A stretch of DNA of 5,340 bases from Methanobrevibacter ruminantium (lineage in GTDB: Archaea; Methanobacteriota; Methanobacteria; Methanobacteriales; Methanobacteriaceae), in NCBI GenBank assembly GCA_004553595.1, contig SFKZ01000053.1, positions 1 through 5,340 on the forward strand, given 5' to 3'. The notes below the pieces were generated by a model. That model made no database searches, was not told the DNA's origin, and saw nothing but the letters and a program-made list of their open reading frames with translations. This document shows positions 1 through 5,340 of the stretch, one piece after another (the first letter of the stretch is position 1; each line of letters opens with the position of its first letter). A program made the translations under genes and the position numbers.

Positions 1-1
1 G

Positions 2-424
2 GATGGCGGGGTGACTTTCCGTGTGTACGACGAGAGCAAGCGCGAGGTATTCTCTAAGGGGGCGGACATTGCTGACGGCAAGGCTGAAGCGGAGTGGACT
101 TACCACTGGAACGGTGAGAAACTTGACCACAAGCCGAAGTTTACCTTTGAGGTGACTGGGCAGAGATGCAAGATGGTGGAAAGTGGAGAGGTGGAGATAG
201 GACAAGTCTTTGAAATTAACATAGAAGATAAGATGTTAAATAAATTTGATAATGAGAAATTCAAATTAATTAATGTTACTTCTGGGGAAGAAATAGAAGC
301 TAATTTTGATCCTGAAAAAAAACTGATAAAAAATGAAGATTTGGTACCTGGAGAATATAAGGTTGAAATAGATAATTCAGATGATATTGATTTAACTTAT
401 GGTCAGGATAATTTAATTGGATAG
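2..424 (+). CDS. C-terminal end of a larger Ig-like-repeat protein, probable delivery or scaffold component of an effector locus (5' end outside window)
   Basis: The frame is open to the left edge (Asp-Gly-Gly precede the GTG at 11), so this is most likely the last 140 codons of a longer gene rather than a gene starting at 11. Residues 4-67, counted from base 2, form a beta-rich unit with the landmarks KAEAEWTY, KPKFTFEV, a Cys at 56 and GEVEIG, which reads like one repeat of a bacterial Ig-like domain. Residues 69-140 look like a second, different beta domain, with VTSGEE and LVPGEYKVEI resembling the 'pPG-Y-eI' end of carboxypeptidase-regulatory-like folds. GC is about 58% over bases 1-120 and 25% over 241-360, with the step near 203, so the protein is probably chimeric. 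It ends 12 bases before the large downstream gene, which suggests one operon. From general memory such repeats occur in VgrG/PAAR-like or adhesin-type secretion proteins; no such signature domain is inside the window, so that role is inference. Confidence 0.8.
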   Translation, partial: DGGVTFRVYDESKREVFSKGADIADGKAEAEWTYHWNGEKLDHKPKFTFEVTGQRCKMVESGEVEIGQVFEINIEDKMLNKFDNEKFKLINVTSGEEIEANFDPEKKLIKNEDLVPGEYKVEIDNSDDIDLTYGQDNLIG

Positions 425-436
425 AGAAAAAGACGT

Positions 437-3400
437 ATGACAGAAGAAAATAAAAATGTATATTATTTAAATAGACTTGAACCTCTTTTAATGCAATTAA
501 AACCTAGATTGAATTATTTACTTTATCAAATGAAAAGATTTGATGAAAATACCGAAAAGATACTTAAAAATATAAATAATAATCAAAAGGATTATACAGA
601 ATTATTTACACACAGAACTTTCTTTATAAATGACCTTTCATTCAAATATGATTTTCAGGTTAATAAAGCATGGGGAAAATATAAAAAAAATGTTTTTGAA
701 AAATATTCTGGGGCAATGAAAAATGTAGGAATGTTTTTCAGGGACGTGACTTATATTGGATATGTAATTAATACACTACCTAAAGAATGGATAACCAAGG
801 AAGATAAAATAATAGATGCCTTGTCATTTGCAAATAATCTTTTTTATGAAATACAGGGTAGACTTCAAAAGATATTAAATTTTATTGAATATGAATACAG
901 CCTTCTTTGTAATGATGCAAGTGACTGGTTTGTTTATCAAAATATTACAAAAATTTCAGAAAGTTTTTTTGGAAATTTAATTAAATATTTTTCAAGTAAA
1001 GACAACTTCAATTATTTAGTTCAATCTTATTATAGTTTTATGTTTGATTATTCATATGGGGTATTGCGAACAAAAACTCAAAAAAAAATAACAGATGAAT
1101 ATATTTTTAACTATTCAAATGATTTTTCTTCATTAAAAGATAAAAAGAAAATAGAAGAGATAGCAAAAGAACTTGATAATAAATATAAATCTGCTGTTGA
1201 TGATATTGAAAAAAACGGGGAAAAAAATTATGAAGACGCCCTTACAAACTGTACTACAGAATATTTATCTCAAGTCATAAAACAATTAAAAGATTCAGAA
1301 ATTCAAATAAGTGATTACATAAAAAAGAATAAAAGAGCAGATAAAATTTTTAGTAAGTATAAATATGGAACTCAAACAGGTTTAAGGCTAAGACTTACAC
1401 AATTAAGAAACGTAACTATTAATCAATATCAATTAATAAATGACACTCTGACGGGAACCGTAACAGCTTCAATTTCAGAAAAACTGTCACTAGCAAATAT
1501 AAGTTATTATTGTTATAACCTTGCAGTTTTACTATTTTATTTAGCAGCAGAAACAAAAGTAAATATAGGAAATATAGAAAGTCTTTTTATAGATGAAGAA
1601 TCTTTTTTCAATGATGTTTTCAGCCAAGTAAATGAATTAGATAAAATTACACGAATAACAGATATTAAAAAGGCGGAAAAAGAGCTTGAAATTATACAAA
1701 ATAGAATAGAGGCTTATAAATTAAAGGCAAATGAATTAATCAATCAGGGAAGGTCTGCTGGTGCTTGGATAGATATAGCCTTTGCGGTTGTCATCGGAAT
1801 AGGTGTTATGATAGTTGCTCCTTATGCTGTAGGATTTTTAGCAGGGGCATTAAGCGGGACTGCACAGGCTGTAGCAATAGCTCAGACTGTTGGAGTATTA
1901 GGAAGTGCGGCATTAGTTACAGGCGCTTCTCAACTGTTTAATTATTTGGATCGCGGTCAAATTCCTACTATAAGTGAAACAGCGTATTCTTTTGGAATGA
2001 ATGTAGTCTCCTTTGCGACATTCGGAATTGTCGGAAAAGGGGTTTCTTCTTTGCTCAAGGCAGGGGCTATTACAAATAAAGTTGCAATATGCTTTATAGG
2101 AGCTACTGCAAATTTTGCAACAAGCATGGTAATGACCTCGGTTCCATTTATGATTCAGCTGAAACAAACTGGTAACGGACAGATATTTGAAGGACGTGGA
2201 AAAGAATGGCTTAAATTTACAGCAACCCAGGCAGCTTTTGCTGGATTATTTGCATTGTCAGGTTCAATTCTTGAAGGGTTTACTCAAAAAATAACTTACA
2301 AAGGGTACAATGCTGGAGAAAAAATATATGTAAAAAATGTAGAGGCAAAGTTCAGTACATATGAAAAAACAATTGGAGGATATTATAAAACAATAAAACA
2401 ACAGGTAGAAAATCTAGAAAAAAGGTATCAAGGAAAAATTGAATTAACAAAAGAAAACTTCAACGAGATGAAGAGTCAGTACGAGCAAGCTTTGAAATGT
2501 CCTAAAGAATTGTTAAAGTTCCTGAAAGGCATATCAAAAGATTTGGCAAAAGCAGAATTAATGCTCCGAAAAGAATATGGATATTCGGTTCCTTGCCAGG
2601 AAGGTGAACTTGCATTGCTTGAACAGGCAATTATAGATATTGAAAATACTCTTGATTCAATGCTCTTTATTGATAACCATGATTATGAACTAGCATGCAG
2701 GATTTGCGATAATGTTTCAAAAACAGTTTGCCAAATTTCTGAAACAAAGACAATTTATTTTGGAAAATTAGAAGAAATTATAAATAACTTAGATAAAGTA
2801 AATCAAATTAATTTTTATGGAGGAAGTGTAAGAGTTACAAAAAGTCCTGCATTAGAATACTTTCCGGATACAAAAGTCTTACAGATAGAATCCAAATACA
2901 CTGTAAAAAGTGGTGATGTAGTAAATAAAATCGATGTCATAGATTTTGATGGAAAGTCTGATATGGCACTATGTAAATATGAAAACCACTTTGATATTAA
3001 AGACATCAAAAATGCAGTTTACAAAATAGAGCCATTTGCTGAAACCTTCATAAAAGTACACGTAGATGAATATAATAATTTTTATAAACTTAGTGATGAA
3101 AAAATGGTTGAAAGAATCAGAAATGCCCCTCCTATGGATAACGGACCGCATTTTTCATATCCGCTTACGGAATATGAAAGAAATGTATTTATTGAACTGG
3201 AAAAATCCGGAATGATAAAACCAACAAGAATGGTCAGATTACATCCAGGGGATCCATCAGGTAATCTTTATAATATTGCGCTGAAACCTGTCGTCTTCTT
3301 TGCAGATTTGTTCTATTTCCAAGGTATGGGAAATGTTACAAACGGAAAAATTATTATAGGGTATAATAAGAATCAGATAAAGATAACCCCAACAGATCAT

Positions 3401-3931
3401 GTATTTGTTATAGAATATTATGAAAAGATGTTTGTAAACTCAAATTATGCAAATGTTCGGAAAGCCTTTGAATTATATTATAAATGGGGAAAAGAATATG
3501 AAACTGGAAGTTTGACAACTTTGGATAATAGAAAAGTTAAAATAGATAAAGTAAAATATAAATGGGATATAGAAAATAATCTAAAACGATTTAGGAAAAA
3601 CTATGAATCATATGGTTTGAACAAAACAGATACAAAAACAAAAGCAGAAATTGATGCCGCATGGAAACAGATTGAAGAAGCTTTACCATCTGAAGAGAAA
3701 TATAAAGAATTAAAAGCTGGTAAACTTGCAGGCGAAACAGTATTGGCATCGATATGTGATCTTTTAGATAATTATTTATCAGTAGCATCTTTATTTTCTG
3801 GTAAGGAATATACATTTACATATACAAATCATATAGGAGTGTATGAGAAACTTTTGATAGGACCAAAAGATATTTCTGATATAAGAACTATAATTGATAA
3901 ACCAATAGCAACTTATTTAGACTTAGAATAA
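437..3931 (+). CDS. Large uncharacterised protein with central hydrophobic Gly/Ala-rich region; probable polymorphic effector/toxin
   Basis: I do not recognise a named family. The protein has 1164 residues. Residues 1-440 are mostly helical and rich in Lys, Asn, Tyr and Phe, ending in a likely coiled coil (409-439, IKKAEKELEIIQNRIEAYK). Residues 445-615 are strongly hydrophobic and Gly/Ala-rich (AFAVVIGIGVMIVAPYAVG and several later segments), suggesting membrane insertion or a translocation region. Residues 641-715 are charged and helical, probably another coiled coil. From about 795 onward it is mixed alpha/beta, with GPHFSYPLTEYE and RLHPGDPSGN near 900-940 and the tail KPIATYLDLE. There is no N-terminal signal peptide and no HExxH motif, and I see no recognisable nuclease motif. 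The ATG at 437 lies 12 bases after the previous stop with only a weak purine-rich RBS (AGAGAAAAAG). A small gene follows after 14 bases, and the coding tail is repeated downstream beside a second immunity-like gene. This toxin-then-immunity order supports an effector role. A pore-forming or membrane-active mode is possible but unproven. Confidence 0.9.
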   Translation: MTEENKNVYYLNRLEPLLMQLKPRLNYLLYQMKRFDENTEKILKNINNNQKDYTELFTHRTFFINDLSFKYDFQVNKAWGKYKKNVFEKYSGAMKNVGMFFRDVTYIGYVINTLPKEWITKEDKIIDALSFANNLFYEIQGRLQKILNFIEYEYSLLCNDASDWFVYQNITKISESFFGNLIKYFSSKDNFNYLVQSYYSFMFDYSYGVLRTKTQKKITDEYIFNYSNDFSSLKDKKKIEEIAKELDNKYKSAVDDIEKNGEKNYEDALTNCTTEYLSQVIKQLKDSEIQISDYIKKNKRADKIFSKYKYGTQTGLRLRLTQLRNVTINQYQLINDTLTGTVTASISEKLSLANISYYCYNLAVLLFYLAAETKVNIGNIESLFIDEESFFNDVFSQVNELDKITRITDIKKAEKELEIIQNRIEAYKLKANELINQGRSAGAWIDIAFAVVIGIGVMIVAPYAVGFLAGALSGTAQAVAIAQTVGVLGSAALVTGASQLFNYLDRGQIPTISETAYSFGMNVVSFATFGIVGKGVSSLLKAGAITNKVAICFIGATANFATSMVMTSVPFMIQLKQTGNGQIFEGRGKEWLKFTATQAAFAGLFALSGSILEGFTQKITYKGYNAGEKIYVKNVEAKFSTYEKTIGGYYKTIKQQVENLEKRYQGKIELTKENFNEMKSQYEQALKCPKELLKFLKGISKDLAKAELMLRKEYGYSVPCQEGELALLEQAIIDIENTLDSMLFIDNHDYELACRICDNVSKTVCQISETKTIYFGKLEEIINNLDKVNQINFYGGSVRVTKSPALEYFPDTKVLQIESKYTVKSGDVVNKIDVIDFDGKSDMALCKYENHFDIKDIKNAVYKIEPFAETFIKVHVDEYNNFYKLSDEKMVERIRNAPPMDNGPHFSYPLTEYERNVFIELEKSGMIKPTRMVRLHPGDPSGNLYNIALKPVVFFADLFYFQGMGNVTNGKIIIGYNKNQIKITPTDHVFVIEYYEKMFVNSNYANVRKAFELYYKWGKEYETGSLTTLDNRKVKIDKVKYKWDIENNLKRFRKNYESYGLNKTDTKTKAEIDAAWKQIEEALPSEEKYKELKAGKLAGETVLASICDLLDNYLSVASLFSGKEYTFTYTNHIGVYEKLLIGPKDISDIRTIIDKPIATYLDLE

Positions 3932-3936
3932 AATAG
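3863..3936 (+). repeat. Direct repeat copy 1: effector 3' tail through stop codon
   Basis: This copy spans the last 22 codons of the large gene, its TAA (3929-3931) and a few bases beyond. It aligns without gaps to 4420-4493 at an offset of 557 bases; up to the stop codon 64 of 69 positions agree. The similarity continues more weakly through the purine-rich RBS region to the ATG of the next gene, so the repeated unit is a toxin-end/immunity-start junction. Confidence 0.93.
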
Positions 3937-3945
3937 AGGTAAGGT

Positions 3946-4416
3946 ATGAAAATAATAAAAGAAAATGACTTATATTCATTATTTGATATCACACAACAGA
4001 ACAATAAACTGGTTATAAAAGGAATTACCGGTGCTCCGAGAACAAATGATATACCGGAAAACTTATTTAGCTATATCACATTTCACATTGCAAATGTTCC
4101 TGAAATATTAAAAGGTCTTGATTTTGTATTTCATGCACCAGATGGAAGAGGAGAAGATTATAAAATAAGTGCCAATGGTGATATTTTATCAGTCATTTCA
4201 TATACAGATCCGGTATTAAGAATGGCCTCAATTGTTACTTATAAAAATAACGAAGATATTAAAGATATGTTAGATTTCAATTTAACAGGATTTACTTTCC
4301 CCGCAAATGAATCAGAACGAGTATATACTCCTGCAATGCTGTGGTTTACAAAACAACTGAAAAAAATCTACAATGACTGGCAGAAAGATCACCCGGAATA
4401 TGCGAAGATAAAGTAA
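3946..4416 (+). CDS. Probable cognate immunity protein of the large effector (156 aa, uncharacterised family)
   Basis: This is a 156-residue protein with no signal peptide or membrane segment, so probably cytosolic. It starts with ATG 14 bases after the large gene; AGAGG at 3935-3939, six bases upstream, is a good ribosome binding site. Residues 46-66 (FHIANVPE...VFHAPD) are nearly identical to residues 48-68 of the split gene downstream, while the parts on either side diverge. The C-terminus is aromatic and basic (MLWFTKQLKKIYNDWQ). I know no family for it. The immunity assignment rests on its position directly behind the putative effector, its size, and the presence of a diverged paralogue beside a second effector tail. 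Its TAA is followed after one codon, in the same frame, by the remnant effector tail. It could instead be a chaperone or adaptor, which also sit next to effectors, though normally upstream. Confidence 0.88.
   Translation: MKIIKENDLYSLFDITQQNNKLVIKGITGAPRTNDIPENLFSYITFHIANVPEILKGLDFVFHAPDGRGEDYKISANGDILSVISYTDPVLRMASIVTYKNNEDIKDMLDFNLTGFTFPANESERVYTPAMLWFTKQLKKIYNDWQKDHPEYAKIK
4081..4143 (+). repeat. Shared coding island, copy 1 (in the intact immunity-like gene)
   Basis: This 63-base stretch encodes residues 46-66 of the 156-residue protein. It matches 4647-4709 at 59 of 63 positions without gaps. Three of the four differences are silent and the fourth is Ile to Val. Outside the island the two genes are much less alike. 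Confidence 0.92.
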
Positions 4417-4488
4417 CGTCCAAAAGATATTACGGATGTAAAAACTATAATTGATAAACCAATAGCAACTTCTTTAGACTTAGAATAA
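4417..4488 (+). pseudogene. Orphan effector tail: last 22 codons of a paralogue of the large protein, no gene body
   Basis: Directly after the TAA of the 156-residue gene, one CGT codon is followed by 22 codons and a TAA matching the end of the large protein (PKDI-D---TIIDKPIAT-LDLE). The four amino-acid differences are Ser/Thr, Ile/Val, Arg/Lys and Tyr/Ser. No start codon or RBS serves it, and it lies in the same frame as the gene it follows, separated by that gene's stop. This is what remains when a toxin-immunity cassette is inserted at, or recombined into, a toxin's 3' end. It is probably not translated by itself. Confidence 0.88.
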
Positions 4489-4493
4489 AATAT
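4420..4493 (+). repeat. Direct repeat copy 2: effector tail and stop, upstream of the second immunity-like gene
   Basis: Partner of the repeat at 3863-3936. The TAA stops (3929 and 4486) keep the same 557-base offset. The following ATG codons (3946 and 4506) are 560 apart because of small indels in the leader. Both copies have a purine-rich leader before the next ATG, here TAAGAAGA. Confidence 0.93.
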
Positions 4494-4505
4494 AAGTAAG
4501 AAGAT

Positions 4506-4715
4506 ATGAAGGGAAAAGTATTTAAAGAACCAAAATCTAAAGCATCTTATTTTGATATAGAAAGAGATTATGATACTGTTTGTATAAATTATGAAACAGA
4601 GTTTTATTTACCAGATTCCGATGAAGATTTGATGGATCATATGGAGTTTCACATTGCAAATGTCCCTGAAGTATTAAAAGGCCTTGACTTTGTATTTCAT
4701 GCACCAGATAGATAG
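4506..4715 (+). CDS. 5' piece of the split immunity-like gene (69 aa)
   Basis: This piece starts with ATG behind TAAGAAGA and codes for 69 residues. Residues 14-21 (ASYFDIER) align weakly with the start of the intact protein (YSLFDITQ), and 48-68 are almost identical to its residues 46-66. The frame is closed by TAG at 4713-4715, created by the GATA duplication. If made alone it would contain the N-terminal third plus the conserved island and is unlikely to fold as the full protein does. Confidence 0.7.
   Translation: MKGKVFKEPKSKASYFDIERDYDTVCINYETEFYLPDSDEDLMDHMEFHIANVPEVLKGLDFVFHAPDR
4647..4709 (+). repeat. Shared coding island, copy 2 (in the split immunity-like gene)
   Basis: Encodes residues 48-68 of the 5' piece and pairs with 4081-4143, with 59 of 63 bases identical. 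The match ends at the GAT where the frameshift lesion begins. Confidence 0.92.
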
Positions 4716-5007
4716 TAAAAATGGACAGTTTTTTACTTATAAAAACAAGAATGAAAATAAGGGTATTATACTAATAATTACAAAAACTTCTAGTTTGCTT
4801 CTTCCTTTATATGCACATCTAAAAGACGAATATAAAAATATTGAAAACTTTTCTGCAGATAAATTTGTGCATAACAATGATATTTTTAATTATGACTTTA
4901 AAAAAATAGACTTTTCAAAAAGTTTTTTAGAATATTATAGTACTGATTTCAAAGAAGTTTTGATTTCAAAAAGGATAAAAAAGATTAATGGGGTGAAAAA
5001 AGTATGA
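4684..5007 (+). CDS. 3' piece of the split immunity-like gene (up to 107 aa in the +1 frame)
   Basis: The longest frame opens at a TTG at 4684; an ATG at 4699 is the more usual start, but neither has a convincing ribosome binding site at normal spacing. The first ten codons are the shared island read out of frame, so they are not the native N-terminus. Native-looking sequence begins at SKNGQFF (base 4714). It includes a hydrophobic strand-like segment (GIILIITKTSSLLLPLY) and a Lys/Phe/Asp-rich end. It may be translated by coupling or re-initiation after the TAG at 4713, because the two frames overlap there. Its TGA overlaps the ATG of the next gene. I do not recognise the family. Confidence 0.6.
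   Translation: MTLYFMHQIDSKNGQFFTYKNKNENKGIILIITKTSSLLLPLYAHLKDEYKNIENFSADKFVHNNDIFNYDFKKIDFSKSFLEYYSTDFKEVLISKRIKKINGVKKV
4707..4714 (+). repeat. Tandem GATA duplication at the frameshift
   Basis: Two adjacent GATA units followed by G. Removing one unit joins the two halves of the surrounding gene into one frame; with both present the first half ends at TAG (4713-4715). Slipped-strand copying is the simplest origin. Confidence 0.75.
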
Positions 5008-5246
5008 AGAAGATAGTCTTTCTTTTAATAATTGTATTCAGCATTACCAGTTGTAAACAAAAGTCGATAGAAGAAAGATTTACAGAAGCATTATATATGT
5101 TAGATTTCAAAACAGTAAATAAATTACTTAAGAAAGATGATTGCTGCACTTTTCTAAAACAAAATGAAGCCAAATTTTTCTCATATTTGTGTAAAACTGA
5201 AGAAGAAGGTTCTTACGATTTAGCAGATTTATTAATTAAAAAGTAA
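5004..5246 (+). CDS. Small predicted lipoprotein, possible ankyrin-like fragment
   Basis: This 80-residue protein starts with a lipoprotein signal peptide: MKK, a hydrophobic core (IVFLLIIVF) and the lipobox ITSC with Cys17 as the predicted acylation site. The mature part would be 64 residues, anchored to a membrane and facing the periplasm or outside. The segments TEALYMLDFKTVNKLLKKD and SYDLADLLIKK look like the paired helices of ankyrin repeats ('A---gd---v--LL-k' and 'lvdLLIkk'). The protein stops exactly where an ankyrin GAD/N loop would be expected, so it may be a truncated ankyrin-repeat lipoprotein; this is a weak inference. The start ATG overlaps the TGA of the preceding frame (ATGA), implying translational coupling, with GGGG at 4990-4993 as a possible RBS. 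A periplasmic immunity protein is plausible from context, but not shown. Confidence 0.78.
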   Translation: MKKIVFLLIIVFSITSCKQKSIEERFTEALYMLDFKTVNKLLKKDDCCTFLKQNEAKFFSYLCKTEEEGSYDLADLLIKK

Positions 5247-5304
5247 CTATTCAGCACAAAAAAAATACAAAAAGGGCTGTTTAAAATCTTAATAGTGTGA
5301 TAGA

Positions 5305-5324
5305 ATTTTCCCCGGTGGGAAAAT
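5305..5324. other. Perfect 8-bp inverted repeat with 4-base loop
   Basis: ATTTTCCC and GGGAAAAT flank the loop CGGT, 58 bases after the lipoprotein stop. No T-run follows on either strand outside the stem, so it is not a standard intrinsic terminator. It could be an operator, an RNA hairpin over a start region, or a recombination-associated site. The surrounding 5247-5340 shows no other clear signal apart from an A-rich run at 5259-5267. Confidence 0.6.
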
Positions 5325-5340
5325 GGAAGGAAGTGAATTA
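5323..5340 (+). CDS. Possible start of a further gene, cut by the window edge
   Basis: An ATG inside the right arm of the hairpin opens a frame (MEGSEL) that runs off the window. GGTGGG, three bases before it, is closer than usual for a ribosome binding site. Alternatively GGAAGGAAG is itself the binding site for a start beyond 5340. Only six codons are visible, so this is weak. Confidence 0.2.

Larger units (their letters stand above)
4506..5007 (+). pseudogene. Second immunity-like gene, split by a 4-base frameshift (GATA duplication)
   Basis: Two overlapping open frames, 4506-4715 and 4684-5007, behave as halves of one gene. The first ends HAPDR-stop, just after the island shared with the intact 156-residue protein. 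The second continues in the +1 frame. At 4707-4714 the sequence is GATAGATA; taking out one GATA gives HAPD followed directly by SKNGQFFTYK and a single 165-residue frame, close to the 156 residues of the intact relative. The repaired C-terminus resembles the intact protein only loosely in its pattern of charged and hydrophobic residues. Upstream lie a purine-rich leader and an orphan effector tail; downstream it overlaps the lipoprotein gene by ATGA. The lesion could be a real mutation, a slow on/off switch, or a sequencing or assembly error. Confidence 0.75.

Noticed and set aside
11..424. Gene starting at the GTG at base 11
   Set aside because: The frame is open upstream to the window edge and the sequence at 11 lies inside a beta-domain unit, so an internal Val of a longer protein is more likely than a start.
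1913..2167. Minus-strand open frame of 84 codons, and other minus-strand frames at 2815-3009, 2969-3151, 3591-3815 and 4985-5173
   Set aside because: All lie opposite well-supported plus-strand genes, have no convincing ribosome binding site or recognisable protein features, and look like shadows.
1750..2280. Separate foreign insert inside the large gene, because GC rises to about 45% here
   Set aside because: The rise is explained by Gly and Ala codons in the hydrophobic region, and the frame and character of the protein continue on both sides.
437..3931. Metallopeptidase, nuclease or ADP-ribosyltransferase toxin domain in the large protein
   Set aside because: No HExxH and no other catalytic pattern I could support by eye. 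Motifs such as RLHPGDPSGN are suggestive only.
4684..4730. Programmed +1 frameshift joining the two halves of the split gene
   Set aside because: I see no recognised slippery sequence or stimulatory structure, and a simple 4-base duplication explains the frames better.
5305..5324. Intrinsic terminator
   Set aside because: The stem is perfect but no T-run follows on either strand outside the stem, and a possible start codon overlaps it.
1..5340. CRISPR array, tRNA or rRNA gene, or insertion sequence
   Set aside because: No regularly spaced repeats, cloverleaf-like sequence, rRNA-like sequence or transposase coding was seen; the repeats present are diverged coding duplications.

Overview
This window looks like the variable 3' end of a contact-dependent or secreted polymorphic effector locus, in an AT-rich bacterium with a diderm-style lipoprotein. 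The genus is not certain. A spirochaete such as Treponema fits the lipoprotein style, the AT-rich accessory DNA and my recollection of similar Ig-like repeat text, but this is a guess. All genes lie on the + strand, packed with gaps of at most about 90 bases, so they probably form one transcription unit. No promoter is visible inside the window.

Layout. (1) Bases 2-424 are the C-terminal end of a protein that begins upstream. Its first ~200 bases are GC-rich (about 50-58%) and encode an Ig-like repeat unit. At about base 203 composition falls to about 25% GC while the frame stays open, as expected where a conserved delivery or scaffold protein meets a swappable tip. (2) After 12 bases comes a 1164-residue protein (437-3931) that I cannot assign to a named family. 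It has a Lys/Asn-rich helical N-terminus, a central Gly/Ala-rich hydrophobic region, a coiled-coil stretch and a mixed C-terminal domain. It is the likely effector. (3) A 156-residue cytosolic-looking protein (3946-4416) follows and is the likely cognate immunity protein. (4) The next stretch, 4417-5007, is a decayed copy of the same toxin-end plus immunity-gene junction. It holds the last 22 codons of an effector like gene 2, in frame but with no gene body, then a second immunity-like gene. That second gene is split by an apparent GATA tandem duplication at 4707-4714. Removing one GATA restores a single 165-residue reading frame, close to the 156 residues of its intact neighbour. (5) A small lipoprotein (5004-5246) overlaps the split gene by ATGA. 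(6) The last 94 bases hold a perfect 8-bp hairpin and possibly the start of another gene.

How the parts may work together (inference). The upstream partial protein would deliver or carry the large effector, gene 3946-4416 would protect the producer, and the downstream genes would be an orphan immunity array left by earlier effector cassettes. The most informative sequence signals are the 74-bp direct repeat of the effector tail and the 63-bp near-identical island shared by the two immunity-like genes. Both record modular cassette turnover.
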